This document shows positions 34,965 through 44,924 of a stretch of 64,000 nucleotides of DNA, piece by piece. This DNA comes from Sabethes cyaneus. Its lineage: Eukaryota; Arthropoda; Insecta; Diptera; Culicidae. A program made the translations under genes and the position numbers. The notes below the pieces were generated by a model that saw only the letters and a list, made by a program, of their open reading frames with translations, was not told the origin of the DNA and ran no database searches. Positions within the stretch are counted from its first letter, which is position 1. The number at the start of each line of letters is the position of its first letter. Location of the stretch: positions 15,046,768 through 15,110,767 of the forward strand of contig NC_071355.1 in assembly GCF_943734655.1 (NCBI RefSeq), read 5' to 3'.

Positions 34965-35249
34965 ATGTTCGAACAACGGCGACAATATAAAAAGGAATTT
35001 GACGATGAATTTAAAGAATATCTTCGGTTACAAGAAAGCATTAACCACTTCAAGAAGAAGTTCGCACAGTTAGAGGAAGATCTGCGACGAGAGCGCCACT
35101 TAGGACAGGTTAAGCAAATACAGCAAAAAATTCTTAGAGAATATCGAAATGTAGGGTTTACAGTAAAAGCGGAAAGACTTACCTACCTACACAAAAAGCT
35201 AGGCTTCATAAAACGATTAGTAGAAGATTATGACTCGATTTTGATGTGA
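34965..35249 (+). pseudogene. Mini-ELL copy 8, occludin/ELL domain only
   Basis: Mini-ELL sequence starts abruptly at GAACAACGGCGAC (about 34970), fused to unrelated repeat DNA that supplies an in-frame ATG at 34965. The result is an open 94-codon frame, MFEQRRQYKKEFDDEF to VEDYDSILM, covering almost exactly the occludin/ELL domain without N-terminal region or linker. There is no mini-ELL promoter. DSILM is shared with the copy at 40821. 3' flank type B follows. It is probably not expressed, though the frame is clean. Confidence 0.75.
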
Positions 35250-35904
35250 TTTAGTTTTAGTTTAGTTTTAGTATTTATATTTTTACGATTTTAGACACAG
35301 TAAATATAATTGCATGAAACTTAATAGTGTTTTTTTGGGTACATTTTCCACTGCGACCAGTTAATAGTGTTTGTCAACGTTTATTTGAAATTATTAAAAG
35401 TCCAAGTTTCAAGTCTGTTGTTTCGGACAGTGTTGCCACATATGCATCTGTATTAAATTTATTAAATTCTATTGATGTATTGGTTGGAAAAGCACTTTGA
35501 TTTTCGGGATTTAGAAGACATTTTTGAAAACGTTATTTGAACTTACACCCCTTTCCTTCTAAGTTATGCACTTGTACGTCTCCTTTCATTCCAAGCGATT
35601 ATAAGGAATTACTACTTAGAGTGAAAAAGGTGCAAGTGCATATCTTGGAATCATATTACAATCATCTTCGTTAAAAGGTAGGTTAGCGAGCAGGCAGTAG
35701 CAGTTCAGGATTTTCTCGCTACGTGGTGCTAGTGCATATGTAATATTCTTTTATAGTCTATATCTTACGCTACTAACTATTTAGAAAGTAGCAGTCTTCG
35801 GGAAGGTTGTTCAAATGACTCTCATCTCGGAGATGGCACTGAAAATAGTTCAAAATAGTCTCAACGTGCGGCGTTAGTGTGTAATGCGACCTCGTTTTAT
35901 TTGC

Positions 35905-36668
35905 TACTAGCTGACCCGACAAACTTCGTATTGCCACAAATTAACCTGTGTTGTACATAAATCATGAATCTCGGATGATCTTTGCCACAATCTCGAGTTT
36001 TGCAAGCCCCCCAGCGCTTCCGACGGCGGGTCCCCGGCAACACTCGCGATCGTCTCGTCCTGAATGATCTAGTGTACCTATAGATAGTTTTTGTGGTCTT
36101 GTATTGACTAATGTTTTATGGAAAAGTCTCGAATTTCTCGAGTTCGATTAGCTTTTGAGTTTCGCAAAAATTTCTGTTTTATTTGTATGAGAGTCCATAT
36201 CCCCCTACCACAGGGGTGAGAGGTCTCTAACTATCGTAAAATAAGTTCAAGACTCCAAAATCTCCCACATGCCAAATTTGGTTCCATTTGCTTGATTAGT
36301 TCTCGAGATAAGAGGAAATTTGCATTTCATTTGTATGGAAGCCCACCCTCTTAAAGGGGAGATGGGCCATAACTCGCTTTCTAAAGAAGAGATGGGTCTC
36401 AATTCAGCATAGAAAAATATCTTGCGTCCAAAACCACTTACATGTCAAATTTGGATCCATTTGCTTGATTAGTTCTCGAGTTATGAGGAAATTTGTTTTT
36501 CATTTGTATAGGAGCCCCCCCTCCTAAAGTGGGTAGGGTCCCAATTCATCATAGAAAAAATTTTTGTCTCCAAAAACACCCACGTGCCAAATTTGGTTCC
36601 ATTTGCTTGATTAATTCTCGAGTGATGAGGAAATTTGCATTTCATTTGTATAGGAGCCTCCCTTCTTC
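35905..36668 (+). mobile_element. Tandem-unit dispersed element, truncated
   Basis: Starts CTAGCTGACCCGACAAACTT, holds about four units, and stops at CCTTCTTCGTATTTGTC, where a piece of type B mini-ELL flank (36668-36840) follows. Upstream 35250-35905 is collinear with 21678-22350, so the insertion is older than the block duplication. Confidence 0.75.
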
Positions 36669-37138
36669 GTATTTGTCAACGTTTATTTTAGCAAGACATC
36701 CGAAATTAAAAGTCCAAGTTTCAAGTCTGTTGTTTCAGACAGTGTTGCCACATATGCATCTGTATTAAATTTATTAAATTCTATTGATGTCTTGGAAAAG
36801 CACTTTGATTTTCGGGATTTAGAAGACATTTAGAAGATAATGTGGTTATGTGCCTGGTTATCAGCCATCCCTATAATTGGTTATAAATTTTTTCCTCCAG
36901 AAAAAAATAAGGTTACCTAAAATTTTTAGAAGAAAATAAAATTGAGGAAATTGTACAGCCAAGGTAATGCTTTTAAAATTTAGGTAACTTCGGTAAAATT
37001 TGGTTTTTAAAACTGAAGTAGAGTGTTTACCTATGTTTTGATTTGCTTTATTGTTTGTATTATTTACCTACTCGCCAAGAACGTGCTGCTCGAGCCACAA
37101 ATGCTGATACCTACTCGCCAATGCTTACCTGCTACACT

Positions 37139-37176
37139 TATATAGTTAGCGAAATTCTGCACGACGAAGTCAGTTA
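37139..37176 (+). promoter_or_regulatory. TATA box and initiator of mini-ELL copy 9
   Basis: TATATA begins at 37139, TCAGTT at 37170 (start A at 37172), spacing 33 bp. Both CTACTCGCCAA repeats are present in the flank that starts near 36910. Confidence 0.75.
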
Positions 37177-37245
37177 CAAAACGACAGCAGTCATAAGTGG
37201 AATTATTGTGAACTAGTGAAATTATTGAAATTATTAAAGGCAACT

Positions 37246-38055
37246 ATGGCTGATTTACGTACTGATGCGAATGGTCTGCAGAAGCTCCACGTCCGAGTGC
37301 CGGAAGTACTGCTGCAGGCTATCGAAGCTAATAGGCTCAAATTTGGATCTGCATTCAAACCGAAGATTCGGTTCAATCCCAACGGTCAGGCCTGCATCTA
37401 CATCCCGTCCGGAACTGGTGAAGACCAAAATTTTACCATTTCCGTTACGGACGAAGTGGTGAATGACCCATCGGTTAATGTTCCGTGTGGTTTATTAACT
37501 TCGGCTCAGAACGCGACCAGCAAAGAGAACGACCCGACATTCGGCGCCAAAAGACCATGCGACACTAACGACGAAGGCGTTATGCCCAGATGCAAGAAGC
37601 CACGGATTAGCCACTATCAGAAGAACAACCGCTCTAATGGGACACCAAACGTACAGCAGAAAGCAGCACCCAAGGACATGCCTAGTTCCAAGACACCACG
37701 GAACCCAAAAAATAACGTAGAAGTGAATAGTTTAGAGGAGGATTTCGCCGCTAAGTATACTGCAATATCCTCGGTAGAACAACGGCGACAATATAAAAAG
37801 GAATTTGACGATGATTTTAAGGAATATCTTCGGTTGCAAGAAAGCATTAACCGAATCAAGAAGAAGTTCGCCCAGCTAGAGGAAGATCTGCGACGAGAGC
37901 GCCACTTAGGGCAGGTTAAGCAAATACAGCAGAAAATTCTAAGAGAGTATCGAAATGTAGGGTTTACAGTAAAAGCGGAAAGACTTACCTACCTACACAA
38001 AAAGCTAGGCTTCATAAAACGATTAGTAAAAGACTATGACGCGATTTCGATGTGA
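37246..38055 (+). CDS. Mini-ELL protein, copy 9 (short linker form)
   Basis: An intact 269-codon copy. The linker lacks 14 codons (DSKRNPQKKSDDRP in other copies), joining NPKNN directly to VEVNS; the loss is 42 bp and keeps the frame. It also has one extra codon, EANRLKFGS in place of EARLKFGS, as in the copy at 40821 and, as a Met form, in the minus-strand copies. N-terminal region, KKPRISHY and the occludin/ELL domain are complete (INRIKKKFAQLEEDL, KRLVKDYDAISM). 3' flank type C follows. Confidence 0.83.
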   Translation: MADLRTDANGLQKLHVRVPEVLLQAIEANRLKFGSAFKPKIRFNPNGQACIYIPSGTGEDQNFTISVTDEVVNDPSVNVPCGLLTSAQNATSKENDPTFGAKRPCDTNDEGVMPRCKKPRISHYQKNNRSNGTPNVQQKAAPKDMPSSKTPRNPKNNVEVNSLEEDFAAKYTAISSVEQRRQYKKEFDDDFKEYLRLQESINRIKKKFAQLEEDLRRERHLGQVKQIQQKILREYRNVGFTVKAERLTYLHKKLGFIKRLVKDYDAISM

Positions 38056-38479
38056 TTTAGTTTTAGTTTAGTTTAGTATTTATATTTTTACGATTTTAGA
38101 CACAGTAAATATAATTTCACGAAACTTAATAGTGTTTGTCCGAGTTTATTTTAGCAAGAAATCCGAAATCGGCAAGAGCTGATTAAGACCTTATAATATT
38201 CCTACATAAACATGTAGGATAAAAAACTGGTGTTAAGCAGTTTAAGCGGGTCACTGATTGTTTCATCTTATTACAAGCGATGCATCGCGATGGGTTGACT
38301 TAGTGGGGTTACCAGCATACCAATATTCTTGTTACTAGTTTTTCAAGCTGTTACCCCTGGAAGACACTATTATTGAGCTAAACTTTTTGATTTTTTGCTT
38401 TAAAAGTTGGAGCGATAGAACTAATTTTGATCCCACCAAGGTACTTTTCATATTTTCACCCCCAAGGTACTTTTTAAGC

Positions 38480-39565
38480 AGTCCTGCATAGTGTTCGACA
38501 TCGGATTTTATTTTTGTCGAGGATTATTTTCCCGTTTTTTGGTTGTTGTCTTATATTCGTATTTGTCGCATTTTTGTCATCTCTCGGTCGTTTTTGTAAC
38601 TTTTTGTCGAGTCCCTTATTCAATTTATAGTTGATTTGGCGATTTTTCATCATATTTTTACCATATCTGCGTCGTTTCTTTATCTGTTTCCAGCGATTTG
38701 TTGTCAACTATTATTGCCTTTTATGGCGTTTTTAGTGATCACATTTTTGGCGTTTTTCCATAGCATGTTTGTCATCTTTCGTAATTTTTCAATGGGCAAA
38801 GGCTATTTGTCATTATTTTTCCGTCTTGTTTTCGTCCTTTTTGATGTTCCTTCGTCATCTTAGTATTCATCGTTTCTTTGCCTTTGTCACTGTTTCCTTG
38901 TCATATTTTTATTGTGTTTTTGTAGCATTTACATCAACTGTTTATCTTTTTTGCCGTTTTTGTCGTCTTTGTTTGTAAATATTTAGGTGTCTCTTCGTCG
39001 TCATTTTGATGTCTATTCGCCATCATTTTGTCGCCTTTTCGACACTTTTTAAACGAGGTTTTGTCAATGTTTTTGTTCTTGTTGCTGTAATTTATCATCG
39101 TCAATTCGCAAACTTTTCCTTATATTTTCACCATCTTTTCATCATCATTCCATAGCTTTTTCTCCGTCAAGATTCCACAGCATTTCCGTTGTCATTAGAT
39201 TGCCATTCGATACCTCTTCGTCGTCTATTTGCTGTCTTTTCGTTGATGACCAGCCATTATGTTGTCCTAACGACGTCAGTTTATCATTTTTCTGTTTTCT
39301 GCTCTTCACATTTGTCGTCTTTTTATCATCTCTTCGTCGTATTTCTATTATCTTTTCATGATCTTTTTGCCATCTTTTCATCGTAAATTCGTCGACTGTT
39401 CATAGTTTTTGGTGCCTGCTTTTCGGCATTTTTTGTGGCTTTTTTCGGCAATTTTTTTACCTTTTTCGCAGTCTTTTTTGTTTCTTTGTTTCTTGTCATT
39501 TTTTATCGTCTTTTATCGCTGTTTCGTCAAATTTTTTGTCATTCTATTTGTTGCTAATACAACAA
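38480..39565. repeat. T-rich degenerate TTTTCGTC minisatellite, third block
   Basis: Collinear in large part with 13420-14250, with an extra 150-200 bp at the left (38480-38720). It ends at the hAT-like insertion at 39596. Open frames are artefacts. Confidence 0.75.
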
Positions 39566-39595
39566 AAAAGTTTACTTACTGTAGTATATCCGTCA

Positions 39596-40664
39596 TAGAG
39601 ATGCCAATACCGAGGGGGTATTTCGAAAACCGGTTTTTCGATATTAATAAATTCAATACCGGTAAAACCGGTAAAAAACCGGTAAAAACCAATATTTGAA
39701 AAATAAACCAATACTTGAAATATAAATTAGAAAACTGTAAAATTTGTAGAAAACGTTTCAAATAATCAACGGTACTCAATTTTTTTGAAACAGCCAAGCG
39801 ATTAAAAAGATACTTAGAAGTACTGAAAGAGTGTTTATTGGGTCAACTACTCAACGAGACAGACTTTACTGAGAGAGCTTCCAGAGGTAGAAAATCTGCC
39901 TTCGGAAGCCATAGCATACAGTACCGAGCGGTAAATCATCTTCACTCGTTTTTCTTTCAACCATCAACACTTGGAAAATCCCTTCTTTTGTTACAGTCAC
40001 TTTAATAGCTTAGGTCATCACTTCTATGGGCTTGGGATTTGAACTCAAGTCCTCGGCGTAAGAGAAGTGAGTGCTAACCACTACGTTGGTATTAATTCCT
40101 GAACATAACTAGCGCGGTTAATTATAAAAACGATCGAACTTTTTCAGAGACATTCGAACCGTGGCTCTGAGCACGTAGGTTTTGGTGCTATCTCAATACA
40201 ATTTGCGTAATTCCAAAATATATGGTCCTGTGGTCTGTGGTCCAAGTTGACAGCTTATTTTTCCGTTATTTTATTAAATCCCTGTTCATGATGGAACATA
40301 CGTTAACAATCTGAACAGCAATGAAGGCTTCATGAGTTGTTTTCACCTCCTCGACATCGCTATCTTAGTCTACAGAGTTTGACAGTACCCCCATTAAGTT
40401 GGACCCCTTACTATTGTACCCCAAACAACAATGGCCGTTGCATTGATTTTCTATGAAGTGATTTCCCGCCCAGTGTTTTTGACGTTTCAGTTTTAGTCAC
40501 AGAAAAATGTGCCGGGGGGTCGGTGGTTTTTCATTGAACTGACCATGTAAAAAAATACCGAAAATACCGGTTTTTAATTGCACAAAAACCGGTAATTCGG
40601 TATTGGAAAATAGCACGGTAATAACGGTAAAACCGGTTTCGGTAAAACCGGTATAGCATCCCTA
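39596..40664. mobile_element. hAT-like non-autonomous transposon
   Basis: 1069 bp flanked by the 8-bp direct repeat ATCCGTCA (39588-39595, 40665-40672). Ends are TAGAGATGCCAATACCG and its near-complement CGGTATAGCATCCCTA. Both ends are dense in ACCGGT and GGTAAAACCGG motifs in both orientations. An 8-bp target and TAGRGATGC ends fit the hAT superfamily. The interior holds a tRNA-like SINE and no intact transposase. Confidence 0.85.
39990..40100 (-). mobile_element. tRNA-like SINE (family 3), nested in the hAT element
   Basis: On the minus strand: TAGTGGTTAGCAC (A box) and GAGTTCAAATCCC (B box) at tRNA-like spacing. It shares the adjoining AGTCACTTTAA with the copy at 53560-53655. The arms around the boxes do not form a full acceptor stem, so it is SINE rather than a tRNA gene. 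Confidence 0.55.
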
Positions 40665-40820
40665 ATCCGTCATCTTTTCGCCGAACTCTTAAAAAATGTT
40701 TTTGTTGTTTTTTTTTGTTTTTTGTCAAATTCTGCACGACGAAGTCAGTTTAAGCACGACAGCAGTCATAAGTGGAATTATTGTGAACTAGTGGAATTAT
40801 TGAAATTATTAAAGACAACT

Positions 40821-41630
40821 ATGGCTGATTTACGTACTGATGTGAATGGTCTGCAGAAGCTCCACGTCCGAGTGCCGGAAGTACTGCTGCAGGCGATCGA
40901 AGCTAATAGGCTCAAATTTGGATCTGCATTCAAACCGAAGATTCGGTTCAATCCCAACGGTCAGGCCTGCATCTACATCCCGTCCGGGAATGGTGAAGAC
41001 CAAAATTTTACCATTTCCGTTACGGACGAAGTGGTGAATGACCCATCGGTTAATGTTCCGTGTGGTTTATTAACTTCGGCTCAGAACGCGACCAGCAAAG
41101 AGAACGACCCGACATTCGGTGGCAAAAGACCATGCGACACTAACGACGAAGGCGTTATGCCCAGATGCAAGAAGCCACGGATTAGCCACTATCAGAAGAA
41201 CAACCGTTCTAATGGGACACCGAACGTACAGCAGAAACCAGCACCCAAGGACATGCCTAGTTCCAAGACACCACGGAACCCAAAAAATAACGTAGAAGTG
41301 AATAGTTTAGAGGAGGATTTCGCCGCAAAGTATACTGCAATATCCTCGGTAGAACAACGGCGACAATATAAAAAGGAATTTGACGATGAATTTAAAGAAT
41401 ATCTTCGATTACAAGAAAGCATTAACCACTTCAAGAAGAAGTTCGCACAGCTACAGGAAGATCTGCGACGAGAGCGCCACTTAGGACAGGTTAAGCAAAT
41501 ACAGCAAAAAATTCTTAGAGAATATCGAAATGTAGGGTTTACAGTAAAAGCGGAAAGACTTACCTACCTACACAAAAAGCTAGGCTTCATAAAACGATTA
41601 GTAGAAGATTATGACTCGATTTTGATGTGA
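40821..41630 (+). CDS. Mini-ELL protein, copy 10 (promoter lost)
   Basis: An intact 269-codon copy of the short-linker type (NPKNN joined to VEVNS; EANRLKFGS), with INHFKKKFAQLQEDL and VEDYDSILM. The homology to other copies starts only at AAATTCTGCACGACG (about 40733), so the initiator TCAGTT and leader are kept, but the TATA box and all upstream flank are replaced by T-rich minisatellite. The 3' end is followed by a short type C flank that breaks near 41750. The coding sequence is intact; expression is doubtful unless from a new promoter. Confidence 0.8.
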   Translation: MADLRTDVNGLQKLHVRVPEVLLQAIEANRLKFGSAFKPKIRFNPNGQACIYIPSGNGEDQNFTISVTDEVVNDPSVNVPCGLLTSAQNATSKENDPTFGGKRPCDTNDEGVMPRCKKPRISHYQKNNRSNGTPNVQQKPAPKDMPSSKTPRNPKNNVEVNSLEEDFAAKYTAISSVEQRRQYKKEFDDEFKEYLRLQESINHFKKKFAQLQEDLRRERHLGQVKQIQQKILREYRNVGFTVKAERLTYLHKKLGFIKRLVEDYDSILM

Positions 41631-41850
41631 TTTAGTTTTAGTTTAGTTTTAGTATTTATATTTTTACGATTTTAGACACAGTAAATATAATTGCATGAAA
41701 CTTGATAGTGTTTGTCCGAGTTTATTTTAGCAAGAAATCCGAAATCGGCAATCGGCCCCATTTATTCTAAGTTATGCGCTTGTACGTCCCCTCTCATTCC
41801 AAGCGATTATAAGGAATTACTACTTAGAGTGAAAAACTACAAGGTATACA

Positions 41851-41952
41851 TTATGAATGTGCTACTTCCTTTTTAGTGTAGAATAACAATTTCTGTTGCA
41901 GTTCGTAGAAATGTTCAACTCGCTCCCGAAATGCTTCTTGTTTCGACACCAT
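41851..41952 (-). pseudogene. Possible 5' stub of a mariner-like transposase
   Basis: A short minus-strand frame of 33 codons begins MVSKQEAFRERVEHFYELQQ. This resembles the first helix of some mosquito Tc1/mariner-group transposases (RxRVVxFYE). Nothing recognisable follows. It is weak, based only on this short similarity; a chance frame is quite possible. Confidence 0.25.
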
Positions 41953-42309
41953 TTTTAGCAATACTGGGCAAGCATAAACAAAACAAAAAATAGTAACAAA
42001 AAGAGGAGAGAGAGCTAACACATACATACTCTCATTTCTCTCTGAGCTCGTTTGTTGTTGAGCAAAAATTCCAAAATTTACTTGTTGACTACTTGTGAAG
42101 CGTAGCTACCAATAAACCCCTTCCCTCACATTCCCGCTCTTTCCAAAAAAACACCACTCCAAAAAAAAATTCCAGTCCACCATCAATTGTAGAATCACCG
42201 TTTCAAAAAATATCAACGTTAAACGTTGATTATAATAAAATTCATATTTGCAGTTTGAAGCATTCTCTAAAAAATTGGGTTTGCTGTTTAAAAATAGGTA
42301 GTCCCTACG

Positions 42310-42530
42310 CTGCAATGACAATGAGAACGCAAAGGAATGATGACGAAAAAAATGTTATGGAATGAGGATTAAAAGATGGCGAATGCGATGAAAAGTCGTC
42401 GAAAAGTGATGATAAAATACAGCTACAAGAACAACAAAAGATGGCAAAAAGTGTCAAAAAGGCGACAAAATATGCTAAAAAGACCGCAAAAAGAAGTCGA
42501 ATGTACGACAAAGCCTGGACTTAAATACAA
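42310..42530. repeat. A-rich GACGAAAA minisatellite (reverse of T-rich type)
   Basis: The complement type of the TTTTCGTC arrays, with GACGAAAAAA, GTCGAAAAG and GGCGACAAAA. Between it and the next block (42540-43140) there is an inverted pair around TATTTATTCTTGACAGATACG (42780) and CTGTCAAGAATAAATA (43026). No gene seen. Confidence 0.6.
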
Positions 42531-43149
42531 AGAAAACTTATCCAATTTAAGGTGAAATTAGTCGTCATCGATTTTGCTCATTTCAAAAGCAGTTTTTTTG
42601 TTTGAAACAAAAATTCTGTTCATGAAAATATATTTGCTTTGTTCAGATTGGCAAGTAGAATGCAGGGAATACAGTTTCATAAACAGAATCCCGGTTTTGG
42701 GGCCAAAACCTGCTTCCGAAATTGGGCTCTCCGACGAAAAGTTAATGACTGCTAATTTCCCGTTAATTCTACAATGCATATTTATTCTTGACAGATACGT
42801 ATTTAGCCTACGATTTGCAGGCTTCCTCAGTGTCTGTTTTCGAACTCAAATTCGAATTGACTGAAGTTTAGAGCGTCTTAGAGAAATAAAAATGTCAAAA
42901 TTAAAGAGAACTACTTTCAAAATTGAATTCCGATTCAAACTACGATTTGCAGGTTTCATTAGTGCCTTCAATCGGTTCAAAAACAAACAGAGAGGATGCC
43001 TGCAAGTCGTAGGAGAAATACGTATCTGTCAAGAATAAATATACATAGTAGAATTAAATTGGATAAGTTTTCTTTTTATTTAATTCCAGCTTTCGTATTT
43101 CACTAAGACGCTCCAAAAACTTAACAGTTAATATGACAAAGGACAACAC

Positions 43150-43560
43150 AGCGACACTACGACTAAGAAATGACAATAAAACAATGAACAATAATAAAAG
43201 ACCACAAAGACGACGACGGAAGAATAGCAGTAAGGCTTAAAAAACGACGGGAACGTCGACAAATAGGTGAAAAGCCTATTGAAAAATTATGAAAGATGAC
43301 CAAAATACGATGATGAAACGCCAAAAAACGATTAATCAAAAACGCCATAAGAGAAAATAATGTAAATCGCTGAAAAGAGATAAAGAAACGATGTACATAC
43401 ATGCGGCAAAAATACGTTGAAAAACCGCCAAATCAACACTATAAGGAACAAAACCATGACAATAAATGACAAATACGAAAAAGGATGCCAAAATAGTGAC
43501 AAAATACGACAAAGAAAACAAAAAACACGACAACAAGACATTTAAAACTCTCACAAACGA
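43150..43560. repeat. A-rich GACGAAAA minisatellite, second block
   Basis: GACGACGGAAG, AAACGCCAAAAAACG and ATACGACAAAG units. The minus-strand open frames here (43163-43626) are artefacts of the repeat. Confidence 0.6.
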
Positions 43561-43662
43561 CAAAGTTTTTCTTCTACTGTTGCCTGCGAAAATTGAATAT
43601 TTCAGCAGTGGTGCGAAAACTAGCACAGGGTCGAAAAACTAGTGTGAGTTTCGACTCACGCA

Positions 43663-43932
43663 TCAGTTCATGGGCAGTCGGTTGTTTGTAATAGTAGCCA
43701 GCTCGATCATTCGATCGAGAGCAACAGTATTTCCAGAAAAAAGAACAATAGATTTTGCTACAATTGCAATAGTTAACGTTACATTTTGCGTTATACCCGC
43801 CAGGGCATGTGGTTCGCTGGTACTTGTACCTTTGAACCATAGAGGCGCTGGACCGCTGGATGCGTATTCATACACAGTCATATTATAATCGAACACTACA
43901 GCTGTAGCACACTTTTCCAACACAGATATCAA
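43663..43932 (-). pseudogene. Unidentified open frame, best-kept form of the 3'-flank ORF
   Basis: An 89-codon minus-strand frame reading TVYEYASSGPAPLWFKGTS, EPHALAGITQNVTLTIAI and NTVALDRMIELATITNN. The second half is the same protein as the frames in the type A flanks (5150, 15741, 33663), and this copy extends it to the left where those differ. Its 5' part overlaps the 92-bp repeat. Asn-rich NVT and NMT sites would fit a secreted protein. No family recognised. Confidence 0.4.
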
Positions 43933-44195
43933 ATTCGCCTAGGTTTAATCGTCTCGCAGTAAAGAATTATCGATCTGTTGGGACGACGAACTTGTGTCAT
44001 TTTTTCTGGCACACTTCCCTAACACAGACATCAAATTGGACTCGGTTTACTTTTTATTTTCCGTCACCGTAACAATTTTGATAATATGTTTCATTGATGT
44101 TTTTCGGTGAAATAAAACTAGGGTTAATAGGTTGGACTAGGTTTATTCGCGTTCGTGAGTAATCTGTTGGCACGAGGGGGCTTGTCACTCTTTCT
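43880..44195. repeat. About 92-bp tandem repeat
   Basis: Three imperfect units centred on AACACAGATATCAAATTCG, AACACAGACATCAAATTGG and a partial third with TTGGACTAGGTTTATTCGCG. The same units form arrays at 48535-48900 and, inverted, 49840-50150. Confidence 0.6.
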
Positions 44196-44203
44196 GGCGT
44201 ATT

Positions 44204-44270
44204 TCGAGTCGTTCTCTTTCCTGGTCATGTTCTGAGGCTCAGAATATGACCAGGAAAGAGAACGACTCGA
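44204..44270. repeat. Near-perfect palindrome at an ELL breakpoint
   Basis: Two 33-bp arms (44204-44236, 44238-44270) with one mismatch and a one-base centre. The right arm is mini-ELL linker sequence (CCAGGAAAGAGAACGAC) on the plus strand and continues to about 44310. It looks like a fold-back or template-switch junction joining plus- and minus-strand pieces of mini-ELL. Confidence 0.8.
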
Positions 44271-44344
44271 CATTCTGTGGTAAAAGACCATGCGACACTA
44301 ACATCGCGATTAAACCTAGACCATTTTGATGTCCTTGCGGCTCG

Positions 44345-44867
44345 GAATCTGAGCCGAAGTTGATATACCACTCGGGATCAGGTATCGGCGCAGCTGGTAC
44401 ACAATATCTCGCATACTTGAGATGCTTTTCAATACGGGTGTTATGCACTTTCGATCGTGGTCGCTGATGCCTTCTTGGGATAGTTTTGCTATCAACTCTG
44501 GCTTCCTATATTCCTTTATAGCCAACATACGAACTAACCTTTCGCGAAGTCGTTTGGTCTGATTTTGTTCAACGCACTCGGTCGACCCGGTGCCTTCGTC
44601 CGTAGCGTTGTTGTTGATTTTATTAAGGAGTGGTTTAACCGACGGGTCATTCACCACTTCGTCCGTAACGGAAATGGTAAAATTTTGGTCTTAACCAGTC
44701 CCGGACGGTATATAGATGCAGGCCTGACCGTTGGGATTGAACCTAATCTTCGGTTTGAATGCAGATCCAAATTTGAGCATATTCTCTTCGATCGCCTGCA
44801 GCATTGATTCCGGCACTCGGACGTGGAGTTCCTGCAGACCATTCACCTCAGTATGCAAATTAGCCAT
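44345..44867 (-). pseudogene. ELL-like pseudogene that keeps a winged-helix segment
   Basis: Minus strand, starting at ATG 44867 (MANLHTEVNGLQELHVRV). The N-terminal region matches the mini-ELLs but a TAA at 44693-44691 replaces the Glu codon after PSGTG. Past it the same frame stays open: DEVVNDPSVKP, then a segment absent from all other copies with KRLRERLVRMLAIKEYRKPE and LIAKLSQEGISDHDRKC, then VYQLRRYLIPSG, which realigns with the linker (QLHRHLVPCG in two other copies). The extra segment resembles the ELL winged-helix domain (R-x-R-hh-LLA-L-x-x-YRKxELLxxL). It ends in a repeat unit near 44345, so linker and C-terminal domain are lost. Probably the nearest thing here to the ancestral gene. 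Confidence 0.8.
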
Positions 44868-44924
44868 AGTTGTGCTTAGAACCTTCTCATTCTGTGCATA
44901 TAGATTCCGCATATAGATTCCGTA

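Noticed and set aside
40025..40095. Possible tRNA gene on the minus strand
   Set aside because: A and B boxes are present, but stems do not pair and the same body occurs at 53.56 kb, so it is called a SINE.
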